Source of the DNA: Alkalibacterium indicireducens
Lineage (GTDB): Bacteria; Bacillota; Bacilli; Lactobacillales; Carnobacteriaceae_A
Assembly: GCF_039522005.1 (NCBI RefSeq)
Contig: NZ_BAAADA010000114.1
Location: 1 to 28,108, forward strand
Direction of reading: 5' to 3'
DNA length: 28,108 nucleotides
The notes under the pieces were generated by a model. The model worked only from the letters and a program-made list of their open reading frames with translations. It was not told where the DNA came from and made no database searches. Both the position numbers and the translations under genes were made by a program. The first letter of the stretch is position 1. Each line of letters begins with the position of its first letter. Shown here piece by piece: positions 8,355 to 16,489 of the stretch.

Positions 8355-9389
8355 TTACAGTATCTTTTTAGGGGCCAATTTCTTTTGGTTCCATCCCATA
8401 TATTTTGCCCATCTGCGTGAATCAGCCGCTTCTTCTTTGTCATCACCTTCATAAATCGTTTCTAAAAATCGTGCATATCCACTTAAACCACCGACATCAT
8501 CCATTACGGAGAGCCCGTCTCTAGTTAAACACACTGGTTTGTGTTTGAGGATCACCGTTTCACTGGCTTCTTCCAACTCTTCAGCACTCACCAGATAGTC
8601 TGACAGCAAATCATCATAGTGTCCTTTTTTTGTTATGTTAACTCTCCATCCGTCACCAAAATCATACTCGTATAACAATTCTCTGGTCACTGGAAACCCT
8701 TCTCCCCTTATTTCTTCATCTTCGAAAGCCAGAACATCAGAAACCAGCAGTTTTTCAAGCAAGTTCTCTGTTCCACTTTCCAACATGAGAGATGCATTCA
8801 TTTCATCCAGTGTCATATCGATCAATGAGGCTCTGCGAAGTATTTTCGGTTCAGAATCGGGATCCTGTTCTTTTCGTTCCAAGTAATCATTAAAGGATTC
8901 GCGTATCTCCATGTCTTCAAACCGGTTCAGCAAGTCTTTAATATCCTGCCTTGCCACTCTATACTGTTCGTAATGTCCTCTAAACACATATGGTCCGGTA
9001 TATTTTTTTCGAAGCCATGTATTTATACTGCCTGATTTATAATCATCATCCCAGAACAGATCATGCTCTGCTTCTGACGGCGGCTGGAATAAACTCCCCA
9101 CCAGATCAGACCATCCTTTGACCGTATTGTTTGTCAGCTGAGCGTACACCTCTTCGGGAAGAAAAAATCGTCTGAGATGTGAATTCTGCCAGCCAAATAA
9201 TTTCTGGATTGCATAATGCAGTGCATGGAGCGTCATATCGGAGGGAATAAAGATGTCTCTGGTAATGCTCTCTCCTGTGCTGGACTCTCCGTACCGCTTC
9301 AACAGCACTTTCTCATCGCTTGACAAAAAATCCGTCACCAGTTCCAGATGAAGTCGGATCGGTGTCATATCATTGCTGTTTCCATTCAT
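8355..9389 (-). CDS. pRiA4b ORF-3-like family protein, 344-aa paralogue B
   Basis: Same architecture and same length as the protein at 1567-2601. It has MTLHALHYAIQKLFGWQNSHLRRF, LFWDDDYKSG, YEYDFGDGWRVNI near residues 235-250 and DGLSVMDDVGGLSGYARFL. GGAGGT sits 7 bases before ATG 9389. By eye about 60% of positions are identical to paralogue A, with the fully conserved blocks concentrated in the two halves of the domain, so both appear to be under selection. The gene stands alone. Function unknown. Confidence 0.87.
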   Translation of the reverse strand: MNGNSNDMTPIRLHLELVTDFLSSDEKVLLKRYGESSTGESITRDIFIPSDMTLHALHYAIQKLFGWQNSHLRRFFLPEEVYAQLTNNTVKGWSDLVGSLFQPPSEAEHDLFWDDDYKSGSINTWLRKKYTGPYVFRGHYEQYRVARQDIKDLLNRFEDMEIRESFNDYLERKEQDPDSEPKILRRASLIDMTLDEMNASLMLESGTENLLEKLLVSDVLAFEDEEIRGEGFPVTRELLYEYDFGDGWRVNITKKGHYDDLLSDYLVSAEELEEASETVILKHKPVCLTRDGLSVMDDVGGLSGYARFLETIYEGDDKEEAADSRRWAKYMGWNQKKLAPKKIL

Positions 9390-9469
9390 ATTAGATACCT
9401 CCAGTATTTCAATATATTTATACTAACATCCCACACTCTTTAATTCATTAATGATTTTATGTGAACTAT

Positions 9470-12199
9470 TCAATGGTTTGAACGCTTTTTAGATATGACC
9501 TGAACTACTCCCAACAATAAGAGGCCAAGCAAACTCAATATACTTCCCGTTTTCAAATAAGGGTTCTTATAGGAAAAAATGATTTCTGAACTTCCGGAGT
9601 CTAAAGGCAGGCCAATAAATCCGATATTAGCTTGAACCAGTTCTCTCTCCTCACCATTAACGGCTACAGTCCATCCTTTTTCATATGGGATCGTTGTAAC
9701 AAGGATCCCTGGGTCTTCTCTTTGAATCGTTCCTTCGATACGTTCATTTTCAAAGACTGAGATATCTAATGCATTTGCTCGTTTTTCATCAGCTAGTTCT
9801 CTATCAGTCAGTTCATCTACGGGTAAGGCATAGACCGTCACTTTATCAATCTGGTAGTGTCCTGTATCTTGAAATTGAATAAACAGTTCATCTGTTCCTG
9901 TATCCGTATGGCCAAGGTTGACAAACATATTTTCTCTATGAAAGTACGTACTGAAGGAATACTTGTCCGACTGACGAAACTTTTTGCTTCGTCCTTCATA
10001 CATAAAGCGGATATTATAGCTTGTATCAGTCGGCATGTAAAAAGGTGTGTCTACAGGTTCATAATTCAATCCTTCTAAATGAATAAACAACTCATGTCCT
10101 GCAAATTCATTTGCGTTCTCAAGAGAAACACTTAAACGAGCGCCACTCTCTTTAACCTCTATTGTATGTTCTTCTGTATGTTCTTCCACTAGCTGTAGTG
10201 CAAGGTCGCTGTAGTCGATTTGATGAGCCACGGTTTCAACTTGTGGAATATTCTCTATGCTTTCCACTTGAATTCCTTCACTAGTTTCTAAGACTACTGC
10301 CTGCGTTAGGACCCCTTCTTTTTCGATTGGATTTAAATCAGAAAAATCGTCTCGCAGGATCATGCTGTCTTCCGCGTAAGCAAACGGGAAACTGGCTTCT
10401 GTTTGAGAAACAATAAATGCCGGATCCTCAGTTGATCGATGGATCACTTCGTACCCTTGCGGAAGGTAAGCTTCATTCACTTCTTCAGTTAGGATGTATT
10501 CAATGTTGAGCAAATGATTGGCTATGCGTCGATCATCCATCCCGTTTCGAAGGGGTTGAATAATCTGATAAGAAGCCAGTTCCATTTCTTCGGCGAACTC
10601 AGCTAGATAGCCATTTGTAATTGAAAGGTAAGTACTTAATCCCATCAAATCATGATAGATGAATTGATTGCGTGTGTGATTATCTTGTGATGTGACCCCT
10701 ACTCGGTATACCTCTTCTTCGGGTAAAAAACCTTGCATGCCCCCAAATAAATTTTCATAACGATCCATTGATGTATTTAATTCAATGGTATCAGCTATCG
10801 AATGTCTTCCATATGGAAAGTACAGACTCATTGCGTTCGTTGCCATGTTCAATAAGACTAAGCTCACTAAAGCAACGGAAATCCAGTTAATCGTTTCTGC
10901 CTTTAAGTCTGTTTTTGACTCATAAGCAAGCAAGAACCACATGAGCCAGCCTAGCGCCATTGGAATAACATAGTATAGATACATATTATGTGTAAAGGCT
11001 GAAATTGCATAGATCAAAGAAAAAACGATCAACCCATACTTGATTAATTGTAGCTCTTTAACTTGTAATGTGTTCCGTTCTTCCAGAAATTGTCCACTGG
11101 CAAAGGACAAAAAGAAAGGAATAGCAAAACTAAAACGATTATACGGTCCGGACATCCCGTTCATGAATGATCCAAAAAATGGGAACATCAGAAATAATCC
11201 CAAAATTAAAAGCATCGTGCCTGAAACTGTCTTTTCCTGTTTCGTTTTCCATAAAAAGATGACAGAAAACAACGCAAAGATCGAAAGACCACCAACAGTC
11301 CATAAATAGGATTCAGGAACGAACAAGTTATGAATGAGTGCAGTATAATAACTTAAATGATAAACAAGCAGATTGATTGCGGGTCCATCCGTCCCTCTTG
11401 ATGCATTTAAAAACCCGTCGATCATCGGTAAAAAGATTACTGCACTTAATAAGACACCAATTATATAGTGCACTAAACAACGTCCAAAAGAAATGGCTAA
11501 CTGCTTCACATTTCCAAACTTATAAAGCATACCGTACCGGACTATGCCATATATGAAAAACAAGACAGTTAATTTGTAAAAGAAATAAAAGTTAGCAATG
11601 GCACTGATTGCTACCATCACACTAAACAGTAACCCGGACTCTTTTCTTAAAATTTTCTCGACACCCAGACAAAGAAGCGGATACCAGATCAATGGTAAAA
11701 TAAAAAAGGGATGCCGTTTTGCATTATAAATAACAAAAAAGCTGAATGTATACATAAACGCCCCCATCAAACCCGCACCATGGGAGGCTTTAAATTTTCT
11801 GACAAAGGTTAGATAACTTAGTCCAACACACCACATTCGAACAAATATCAGTAAATGAAAAGAAAACTCTCGTAAACTTTCCGGGAAAAGCACGCCTAAA
11901 TAAACAAAGGGATCCCCTATAGCGTAATAGCCGTATGCCGTGATCGTATCCGCACCGGCACCAATCGACCAGTCCCACTGTGGAAACCCATTCCCTCTCA
12001 GTACCCCCTGAATGATGTTTACATATTCGTCAAACAACTGAAAGTGTTGCGTAAACCCGTCACTTTGCCATATGAAAGACCCTCCAGATAAAAAATAAAC
12101 ACTATAAACCACCAGACAAGTTAGACAAAAGACTAGTGAATAAGTCATAAATGTTTGCTTTGTAATGGGTTTATTTAGAAACTCTTTGTCAATAAACAT
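9470..12199 (-). CDS. yfhO: YfhO-family GT-C membrane glycosyltransferase
   Basis: A protein of about 909 residues. A cytoplasmic tail and first helix are followed by GGSFIWQSDGFTQHFQLFDEY, the acidic first loop of GT-C enzymes. Roughly a dozen membrane helices follow, then an extracellular C-terminal domain of about 350 residues (with PYEKGWTVAVNG near its end), a last helix and KKRSNH. YfhO proteins use polyprenyl-phosphate sugars outside the membrane; in Bacillus subtilis and Listeria the CsbB/GtcA/YfhO-type trio decorates lipoteichoic acid. ATG 12199 (MFIDKEF) is preferred, with AAAGAGTGA before it; GTG 12208 is an alternative that overlaps the gtrA stop. It is the last gene of the operon and looks intact. 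Confidence 0.88.
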   Translation of the reverse strand: MFIDKEFLNKPITKQTFMTYSLVFCLTCLVVYSVYFLSGGSFIWQSDGFTQHFQLFDEYVNIIQGVLRGNGFPQWDWSIGAGADTITAYGYYAIGDPFVYLGVLFPESLREFSFHLLIFVRMWCVGLSYLTFVRKFKASHGAGLMGAFMYTFSFFVIYNAKRHPFFILPLIWYPLLCLGVEKILRKESGLLFSVMVAISAIANFYFFYKLTVLFFIYGIVRYGMLYKFGNVKQLAISFGRCLVHYIIGVLLSAVIFLPMIDGFLNASRGTDGPAINLLVYHLSYYTALIHNLFVPESYLWTVGGLSIFALFSVIFLWKTKQEKTVSGTMLLILGLFLMFPFFGSFMNGMSGPYNRFSFAIPFFLSFASGQFLEERNTLQVKELQLIKYGLIVFSLIYAISAFTHNMYLYYVIPMALGWLMWFLLAYESKTDLKAETINWISVALVSLVLLNMATNAMSLYFPYGRHSIADTIELNTSMDRYENLFGGMQGFLPEEEVYRVGVTSQDNHTRNQFIYHDLMGLSTYLSITNGYLAEFAEEMELASYQIIQPLRNGMDDRRIANHLLNIEYILTEEVNEAYLPQGYEVIHRSTEDPAFIVSQTEASFPFAYAEDSMILRDDFSDLNPIEKEGVLTQAVVLETSEGIQVESIENIPQVETVAHQIDYSDLALQLVEEHTEEHTIEVKESGARLSVSLENANEFAGHELFIHLEGLNYEPVDTPFYMPTDTSYNIRFMYEGRSKKFRQSDKYSFSTYFHRENMFVNLGHTDTGTDELFIQFQDTGHYQIDKVTVYALPVDELTDRELADEKRANALDISVFENERIEGTIQREDPGILVTTIPYEKGWTVAVNGEERELVQANIGFIGLPLDSGSSEIIFSYKNPYLKTGSILSLLGLLLLGVVQVISKKRSNH

Positions 12200-12204
12200 C
12201 TCAG

Positions 12205-12621
12205 TCACTCTTTTCGTTTGAAAATATAAAGCTTACTAAATATATAATTTAAACTGACGATAATGAACTGCGTCAGGATTTTAGACAGATTCGTTCCCAT
12301 GCCCATAAAATCAACAAGTATCCACATGCTTAGCATATCAAATACACCAGAAATCAGTCTTAACCCTACAAATAAATAGAATGCCTTAAAGGCTGCTTTA
12401 ACTGTAGTTGATCTATATTTGAAAACATATTTTTTATTTGTAAAAAATGCAAACAGGATCGCAGCGATAATTGAAATAGCATTGGCTATGAGATATGAAA
12501 TACCTAATACGGTATCAAATAAAAAGAAGGCCCCTATATTCACTGCAGTTGTCAGCAGGCCAAATAGAATGTAATCAATTATTTCCTGATAATTTAAGTA
12601 CACCGTTTTTATTCTACTCAT
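12205..12621 (-). CDS. GtrA/GtcA-family flippase-like membrane protein
   Basis: A 138-residue protein with four hydrophobic helices and the GtrA hallmark LLTTAVNIGAFFLFD, ending in KLYIFKRKE. GtrA/GtcA proteins are thought to move polyprenyl-phosphate sugars across the membrane for an outer GT-C enzyme. ATG 12621 is chosen because AAAGGG lies 9 bases upstream, overlapping the preceding gene's stop, and the protein then starts like its relatives; ATG 12651 is possible. The stop TGA overlaps the GTG alternative start of yfhO, indicating tight coupling. Confidence 0.85.
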   Translation of the reverse strand: MSRIKTVYLNYQEIIDYILFGLLTTAVNIGAFFLFDTVLGISYLIANAISIIAAILFAFFTNKKYVFKYRSTTVKAAFKAFYLFVGLRLISGVFDMLSMWILVDFMGMGTNLSKILTQFIIVSLNYIFSKLYIFKRKE

Positions 12622-12634
12622 TGAAAAGTACCCT

Positions 12635-13604
12635 TTAACTTTCTTTTTCATGATTTGACATCTCTCTAACAAAATAAGGCGGTCTTCCCTTAGTTTCTAC
12701 AAACACCCGGCCCAGATATTCACCGATGAAGCCTAAAGAAATCAGCTGGATTCCTCCCAGAAATAAAATTGAGGCGATCAAAGTCGGATACCCACTGACA
12801 TCCGTTCCGAATAAAAGCGTCACGCCTATTTCATATGCCAGAAAAAGAAAGGCAAATAAAGAGATAATGAATCCAATATAAGACCATATTCTTAAAGGTG
12901 CCGTACTGTACGACGTAATGCCATTCAGCGCCAGCTTGAATAATTGTGCCCAGCTCCATTTAGTTTCTCCTGCAGCGCGACTATCCGCATAATAGGTCAG
13001 TTCCTTTTTTTTTGAACCCAATCCATCCATACATCCCTTTGGTGTAGCGTTCTGTTTCTCTCAGTTCCTGTAATGCTTTCACACACTTTCTATCAAGCAA
13101 GCGGAAATCTCCAGCAAGAGGATATACCTCTTCACTTGATATTTTCTGCAGCACATTGAAATAAGCGTTTGACGTCCATTTCTTTAAACGGCTTTCGCCA
13201 TCTCGTTTGGCTCGAACCGCATAAATGTCTTCGTATCCTTTTTCCCACCACTCTATCATTTCACCAATGAGTTCAGGTGGCTGCTGCAAATCCGCATCAA
13301 GTATCACAACAGCCTCTCCTTTTGCATAATCAAATCCAGCAAGCATAGCAATTTCCTTACCAAAATTTCTCGATAAATCTATGTATCTGATATAAGGAGT
13401 ACGTTCACTATACTTTTGTAATAGTTGAATAGTCTCGTCATCACTGCCATCATTCACAAACAAAAATTCAAAATCATAGAGGACATTTGACACTCGAACG
13501 TCTTCTAAACGACTGATCAGCTGACCAAGTACATCCTGTTCATTATAAGCAGGTATTAAAATAGTGATTAGTTTGCTAGCTTGCGATTGATTATTTGTAG
13601 CCAT
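12635..13604 (-). pseudogene. csbB: CsbB-like GT2 glycosyltransferase, frameshifted at an A9 run
   Basis: The N-terminal part (13604 to about 13014) is a GT-A fold family 2 enzyme: ITILIPAYNEQDVL, FVNDGSDDET, VVILDADLQQPPELI and, near its end, RYTKGMYGWIGFKKK. The frame then leaves the family and stops at 12981. The rest continues in another frame as ELTYYADSRAAGETKWSW, followed by two C-terminal membrane helices and the stop at 12635. The break is exactly at nine T on the plus strand (13005-13013); eight would give one protein of about 322 residues, the normal CsbB length. The enzyme would load a sugar onto undecaprenyl phosphate inside the cell. Start ATG 13604 has only a weak AGAAGA. It could be a phase-variable gene, a slippage-expressed gene or a sequencing error. 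Confidence 0.85.
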
Positions 13605-13657
13605 TACACATTCTTCTTTCTTTGGCCAATTATTTAAAAACTAAACTTAATGTTGTC

Positions 13658-13663
13658 ATTATA
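13658..13663 (-). promoter_or_regulatory. possible -10 box of the glycosylation operon
   Basis: TATAAT on the minus strand, 54 bases before the GT2 start. No convincing -35 lies 16-18 bases upstream, so this is a weak call. Confidence 0.35.
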
Positions 13664-14878
13664 CCTAACTGCGTTTTTTAACGGTATTTAGTTATTTACT
13701 GCCTCTTTTTATCAAAGTCTCTCCATAAATCAAAAAAAGTATCTTCCCCGTAATCTAATTAGCACATTTTTAGGCATAACCATAGTATAGGTTTATTCCT
13801 TAAATATAGCTATTGAAACGAAAGAAAATACTTTTCAAAATTATCTGGACTTTTTTTGTGGACACTTTTTTTGAATAGTTCAGTTATCCGCATTGAATCT
13901 CTCCATGTCCCACACTCACCGGCTCTATAATTCACTTAGGGGGCTTATAATGCTACACGCAATATTCAATCAGGAAGTGTGTATAAAACTTCTGACTGGT
14001 ATAGTTCGGGAAATAACTTGTGATACGGCTCGTCGTTTTAGCATTATCATAGGCTATCAAAAGGTGTCAAATAGCTTAAAATCAAGGTTTATGAATTTAA
14101 GATTGTCATGAAACATCATAGAATTTTATATAAACGTCCTCAAATTGTCCCCGCGACTAATTGGAAAAATAAGTATAAATGGCATTCATACATAACACCA
14201 CTATGGGTATACCAGTTTTAATTAAAGCACGTTCTCATTTTGATGAATTACTTTATTTGCCAAAATGCGAATGTGCTATTTTTTTACTTGGATCATTTCT
14301 ATCACATTGAACACCCTACCTTATCCTTACCATATTTTTCGTGTTTTGTATCTCTATCTTGTACTAAAAAACCTATTAAACCAATGTTTCAAATTTTCAA
14401 CTTCGTTCTTTTATCTTATATACTGATAAAATGATTTCTATTTTTTATTTCCGGAAACGGAAAATCACGTAGGACTTCGCATATACGAATACATATATAA
14501 TAAATAAAAAATGTGTGTCTTGCATTCAAAAAATATATTAGTAAGCGTTTGTTTATAGAATGGTTTTACGCAAGTTTAATCTATTAAAACCAAAGTATCT
14601 CAAAAATATTTACTACAACTAAATGGTAAATATTTTGGAATATTTGCCTTGGCTAAAACTGCTCAAGAGTCCAGTAATATGTTAATTTGACAATTATTTG
14701 AAAACATTACCGCAGTTGAGATGAAATTGTTTGTTTAATATAGGACCAAGGTAGCGTTTAGAGTAGTGTGATCCTTACAAAGTTGAAACTACCTTCTTTT
14801 TTACTATATCGAAAAATATAAATTAAATAAAAATAATACATAACGCTTATATTTGTAGTATTTTTGTTTGCTGTATGA
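13664..14878. other. 1.2-kb AT-rich gene desert
   Basis: Between the divergent glycosylation and AbiE operons I see no frame with coding character on either strand; the longest (13893-14111 plus, 14240-14434 plus, 14758-14952 minus) have no ribosome binding site and no recognisable domains. One perfect 11-bp inverted repeat is visible (AAAATATTTAC at 14603-14613, complement at 14626-14636), but its arms are almost all A/T. The stretch may be a degraded insertion site at the island edge. Confidence 0.4.
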
Positions 14879-14907
14879 TTGATTTTACTGAACAAATACG
14901 CTACAAT
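14879..14907 (+). promoter_or_regulatory. promoter of the abiE operon
   Basis: -35 TTGATT (14879-14884), a 17-base spacer and -10 TACAAT (14902-14907), 36 bases before the AbiEi ATG. Five of six and five of six bases match if TTGATT is scored leniently, and the geometry is ideal. Confidence 0.65.
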
Positions 14908-14924
14908 TATTAAGACTATGTAGC
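14900..14924. promoter_or_regulatory. candidate AbiEi operator
   Basis: GCTACA (14900-14905) and TGTAGC (14919-14924) form an inverted repeat overlapping the -10 box and start point. AbiEi antitoxins bind inverted repeats in their own promoter and repress it, so the position fits. The site is inferred from sequence alone. Confidence 0.45.
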
Positions 14925-14943
14925 ATGAAAGTTGGTAATTTAA

Positions 14944-15531
14944 ATGAGTCAAAAAGATAAATTATTGAAACTTGCAGATGAAAATAATGGTATTTTACTG
15001 TCAAAACAAGTAACAGAACAAGGCTTTTCAAGGTCAACCATAAAAAGCCTTGTTTGTGATGGGCTACTTGAGCCTATTCAACGTGGCATATATGTAACGA
15101 AAAATGGATACGCTGATGACTTTTTCTTGCTTGGGCAAAAATTCAAAAACGGTATTTTTTCTCACGAAACAGCTTTGTATCTATTAGGATTTTCCGATAG
15201 GACTCCAATCCAGATTACAATGACATTTGAACACGGGAACTCAACAACAAGAATTAAAAATGAAGGTGTAAGACCAGTAATGATATCTAATGATTTTTTA
15301 CTAGGGAGAACTACCATAGTTAGAAATGGTCTAACGATCAGGGTTTATAGTATAGAGAGAACATTAGTAGATTTATTGAAACCGCGATATGAGGCAGATT
15401 ATGAGCAGCTTATTCCAGCATTAAAACAGTATGCAGCTTATGATAAAAAAGATGTCAATAAACTATTTCGCTATGCTAGACAGTTTGGTGTAGAGAAACA
15501 AATAAGAAATTATATGGGAGTATTGCTATGA
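14944..15531 (+). CDS. abiEi: AbiEi-type antitoxin / transcriptional repressor
   Basis: A protein of 195 residues. The N-terminal winged helix (KLADENNGILLSKQVTEQGFSRSTIKSLVCDGLLEPIQRGIY) is the AbiEi_4-type domain, followed by FSHETALYLLGFSDRTP and a C-terminal part with RTLVDLLKPRYEADYEQL. AbiEi antitoxins of type IV systems neutralise the AbiEii nucleotidyltransferase indirectly and repress the operon. The gene begins under a well-formed promoter with a palindrome at the start point. Its TGA overlaps the next gene's ATG (ATGA). The ribosome binding site is weak (GAAAGTTGG). The gene is intact although its toxin is frameshifted. Confidence 0.9.
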   Translation: MSQKDKLLKLADENNGILLSKQVTEQGFSRSTIKSLVCDGLLEPIQRGIYVTKNGYADDFFLLGQKFKNGIFSHETALYLLGFSDRTPIQITMTFEHGNSTTRIKNEGVRPVMISNDFLLGRTTIVRNGLTIRVYSIERTLVDLLKPRYEADYEQLIPALKQYAAYDKKDVNKLFRYARQFGVEKQIRNYMGVLL

Positions 15532-16378
15532 TTTTCAAAAATGCGATGAGCTTTAAAGGTAAGATTAAACAAGTTGCTAAGGATAAAGGTATTACAACTC
15601 AGCAGATTCAGCAAAGTTATCTGATTGAAGTTTTTTTACGAAACTGGCTAAATCAGACTACAGAGATAACTTCATTGTTAAAGGTGGCTATTTGATTGGA
15701 GGTATCGTAGGCCTTGATTTGAGAGCTACGATGGACTTAGATATAACCATCAAAGGATTTGGGCTTACACCTGAAAATCTTGCATCAATTGCAAAAGTAA
15801 TCGTGAGCGTTTCAACAGAGGAATCCTTCACACTGACTTTTGAAGGTGTAGAAGAAATCAGAGAAACAGATGATTATCCTGGGTATAGACTAAAGTTGAT
15901 AGCTGACTTTGAAAAAATCCATGAAGTCGTGATTATTGATGTAACTACTGGTGATGTGATCACACCAAAAGAGGTTAATTTTAATTTCCGCAAAATATTC
16001 AGTGATGAAAGAATTGATCTGTTATCCTATCCAGTTGAAACGATCCTTGCTGAAAAGTTAGAAACAATACTATCTCGAGGGATTGCTACAACCAGACCTC
16101 GTGATTCCTATGACGTTTACATCTTATCAAGACTAAAAGCTGAACGAATTGACATGCCTACACTAAAGCAGGCACTAGAAAATACTAAAGCTAAACGCCA
16201 ATCAGTATTTGAATTTTCGGATTATGGCCTAATTCTTGACGAAATCAAGACTTCTGATTTTCAAAAACAGCTTTGGTCTAAATATCAAAAGCAGCATAGC
16301 TATGCAAAAGATACCAGTTTTGATGAAGCGATTGAAACTACAAGGACATTATTAGACGAAGTTCTTTCAGTTAAATAA
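15528..16378 (+). pseudogene. abiEii: AbiEii/AbiGii nucleotidyltransferase toxin, frameshifted at a T7 run
   Basis: The protein starts MIFKNAMSFKGKIKQVAKDKGITTQQIQQSYLIEVF at ATG 15528. After T7 (15631-15637) the frame fails and stops. The family text resumes one frame away as KLAKSDYRDNFIVKGGYLIGGIVGLDLRATMDLDITIKG, which holds the GG..D-x-D nucleotidyltransferase signature, and runs to TAA 16376-16378. Eight T would give one protein of about 283 residues, normal for AbiEii. The family transfers nucleotides (GTP use is known for AbiEii; MenA-type relatives act on tRNA). ATG 15692-16378 alone would lack the N-terminal helices and probably be inactive. It is either a silenced toxin, a phase-variable one, or a read error. 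Confidence 0.85.
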
Positions 16379-16489
16379 AATCAAATAGCAAAATATTAAA
16401 GGTGCTAAATTAAAAAGATCACGACTTAATATAAAAGCTGTACGTCGTAAATAAAATAACTGAATACTTTTGAAAGGAGCATATTTTAA

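Noticed and set aside
11040..11309. Plus-strand 89-codon frame inside yfhO
   Set aside because: It is antisense to conserved membrane-protein sequence, has no ribosome binding site and no domain.
13658..13690. Sigma-B promoter for the CsbB-like gene
   Set aside because: GTTAAA and AGGTAT are present but spaced about 10 bases, too short for sigma-B.
13893..14111. 72-codon plus-strand frame in the desert
   Set aside because: No ribosome binding site, no domain and composition like its non-coding surroundings.
14484..14491. TACGAATA resembling a ComX (CIN) box
   Set aside because: It lies 450 bases from the nearest plus-strand gene and lacks the T-tract; in this AT-rich DNA an 8-mer is expected by chance.
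15692..16378. Independent 228-aa AbiEii starting at 15692
   Set aside because: It starts inside the conserved VKGGYLIGG block; the N-terminal part is plainly encoded upstream in another frame.
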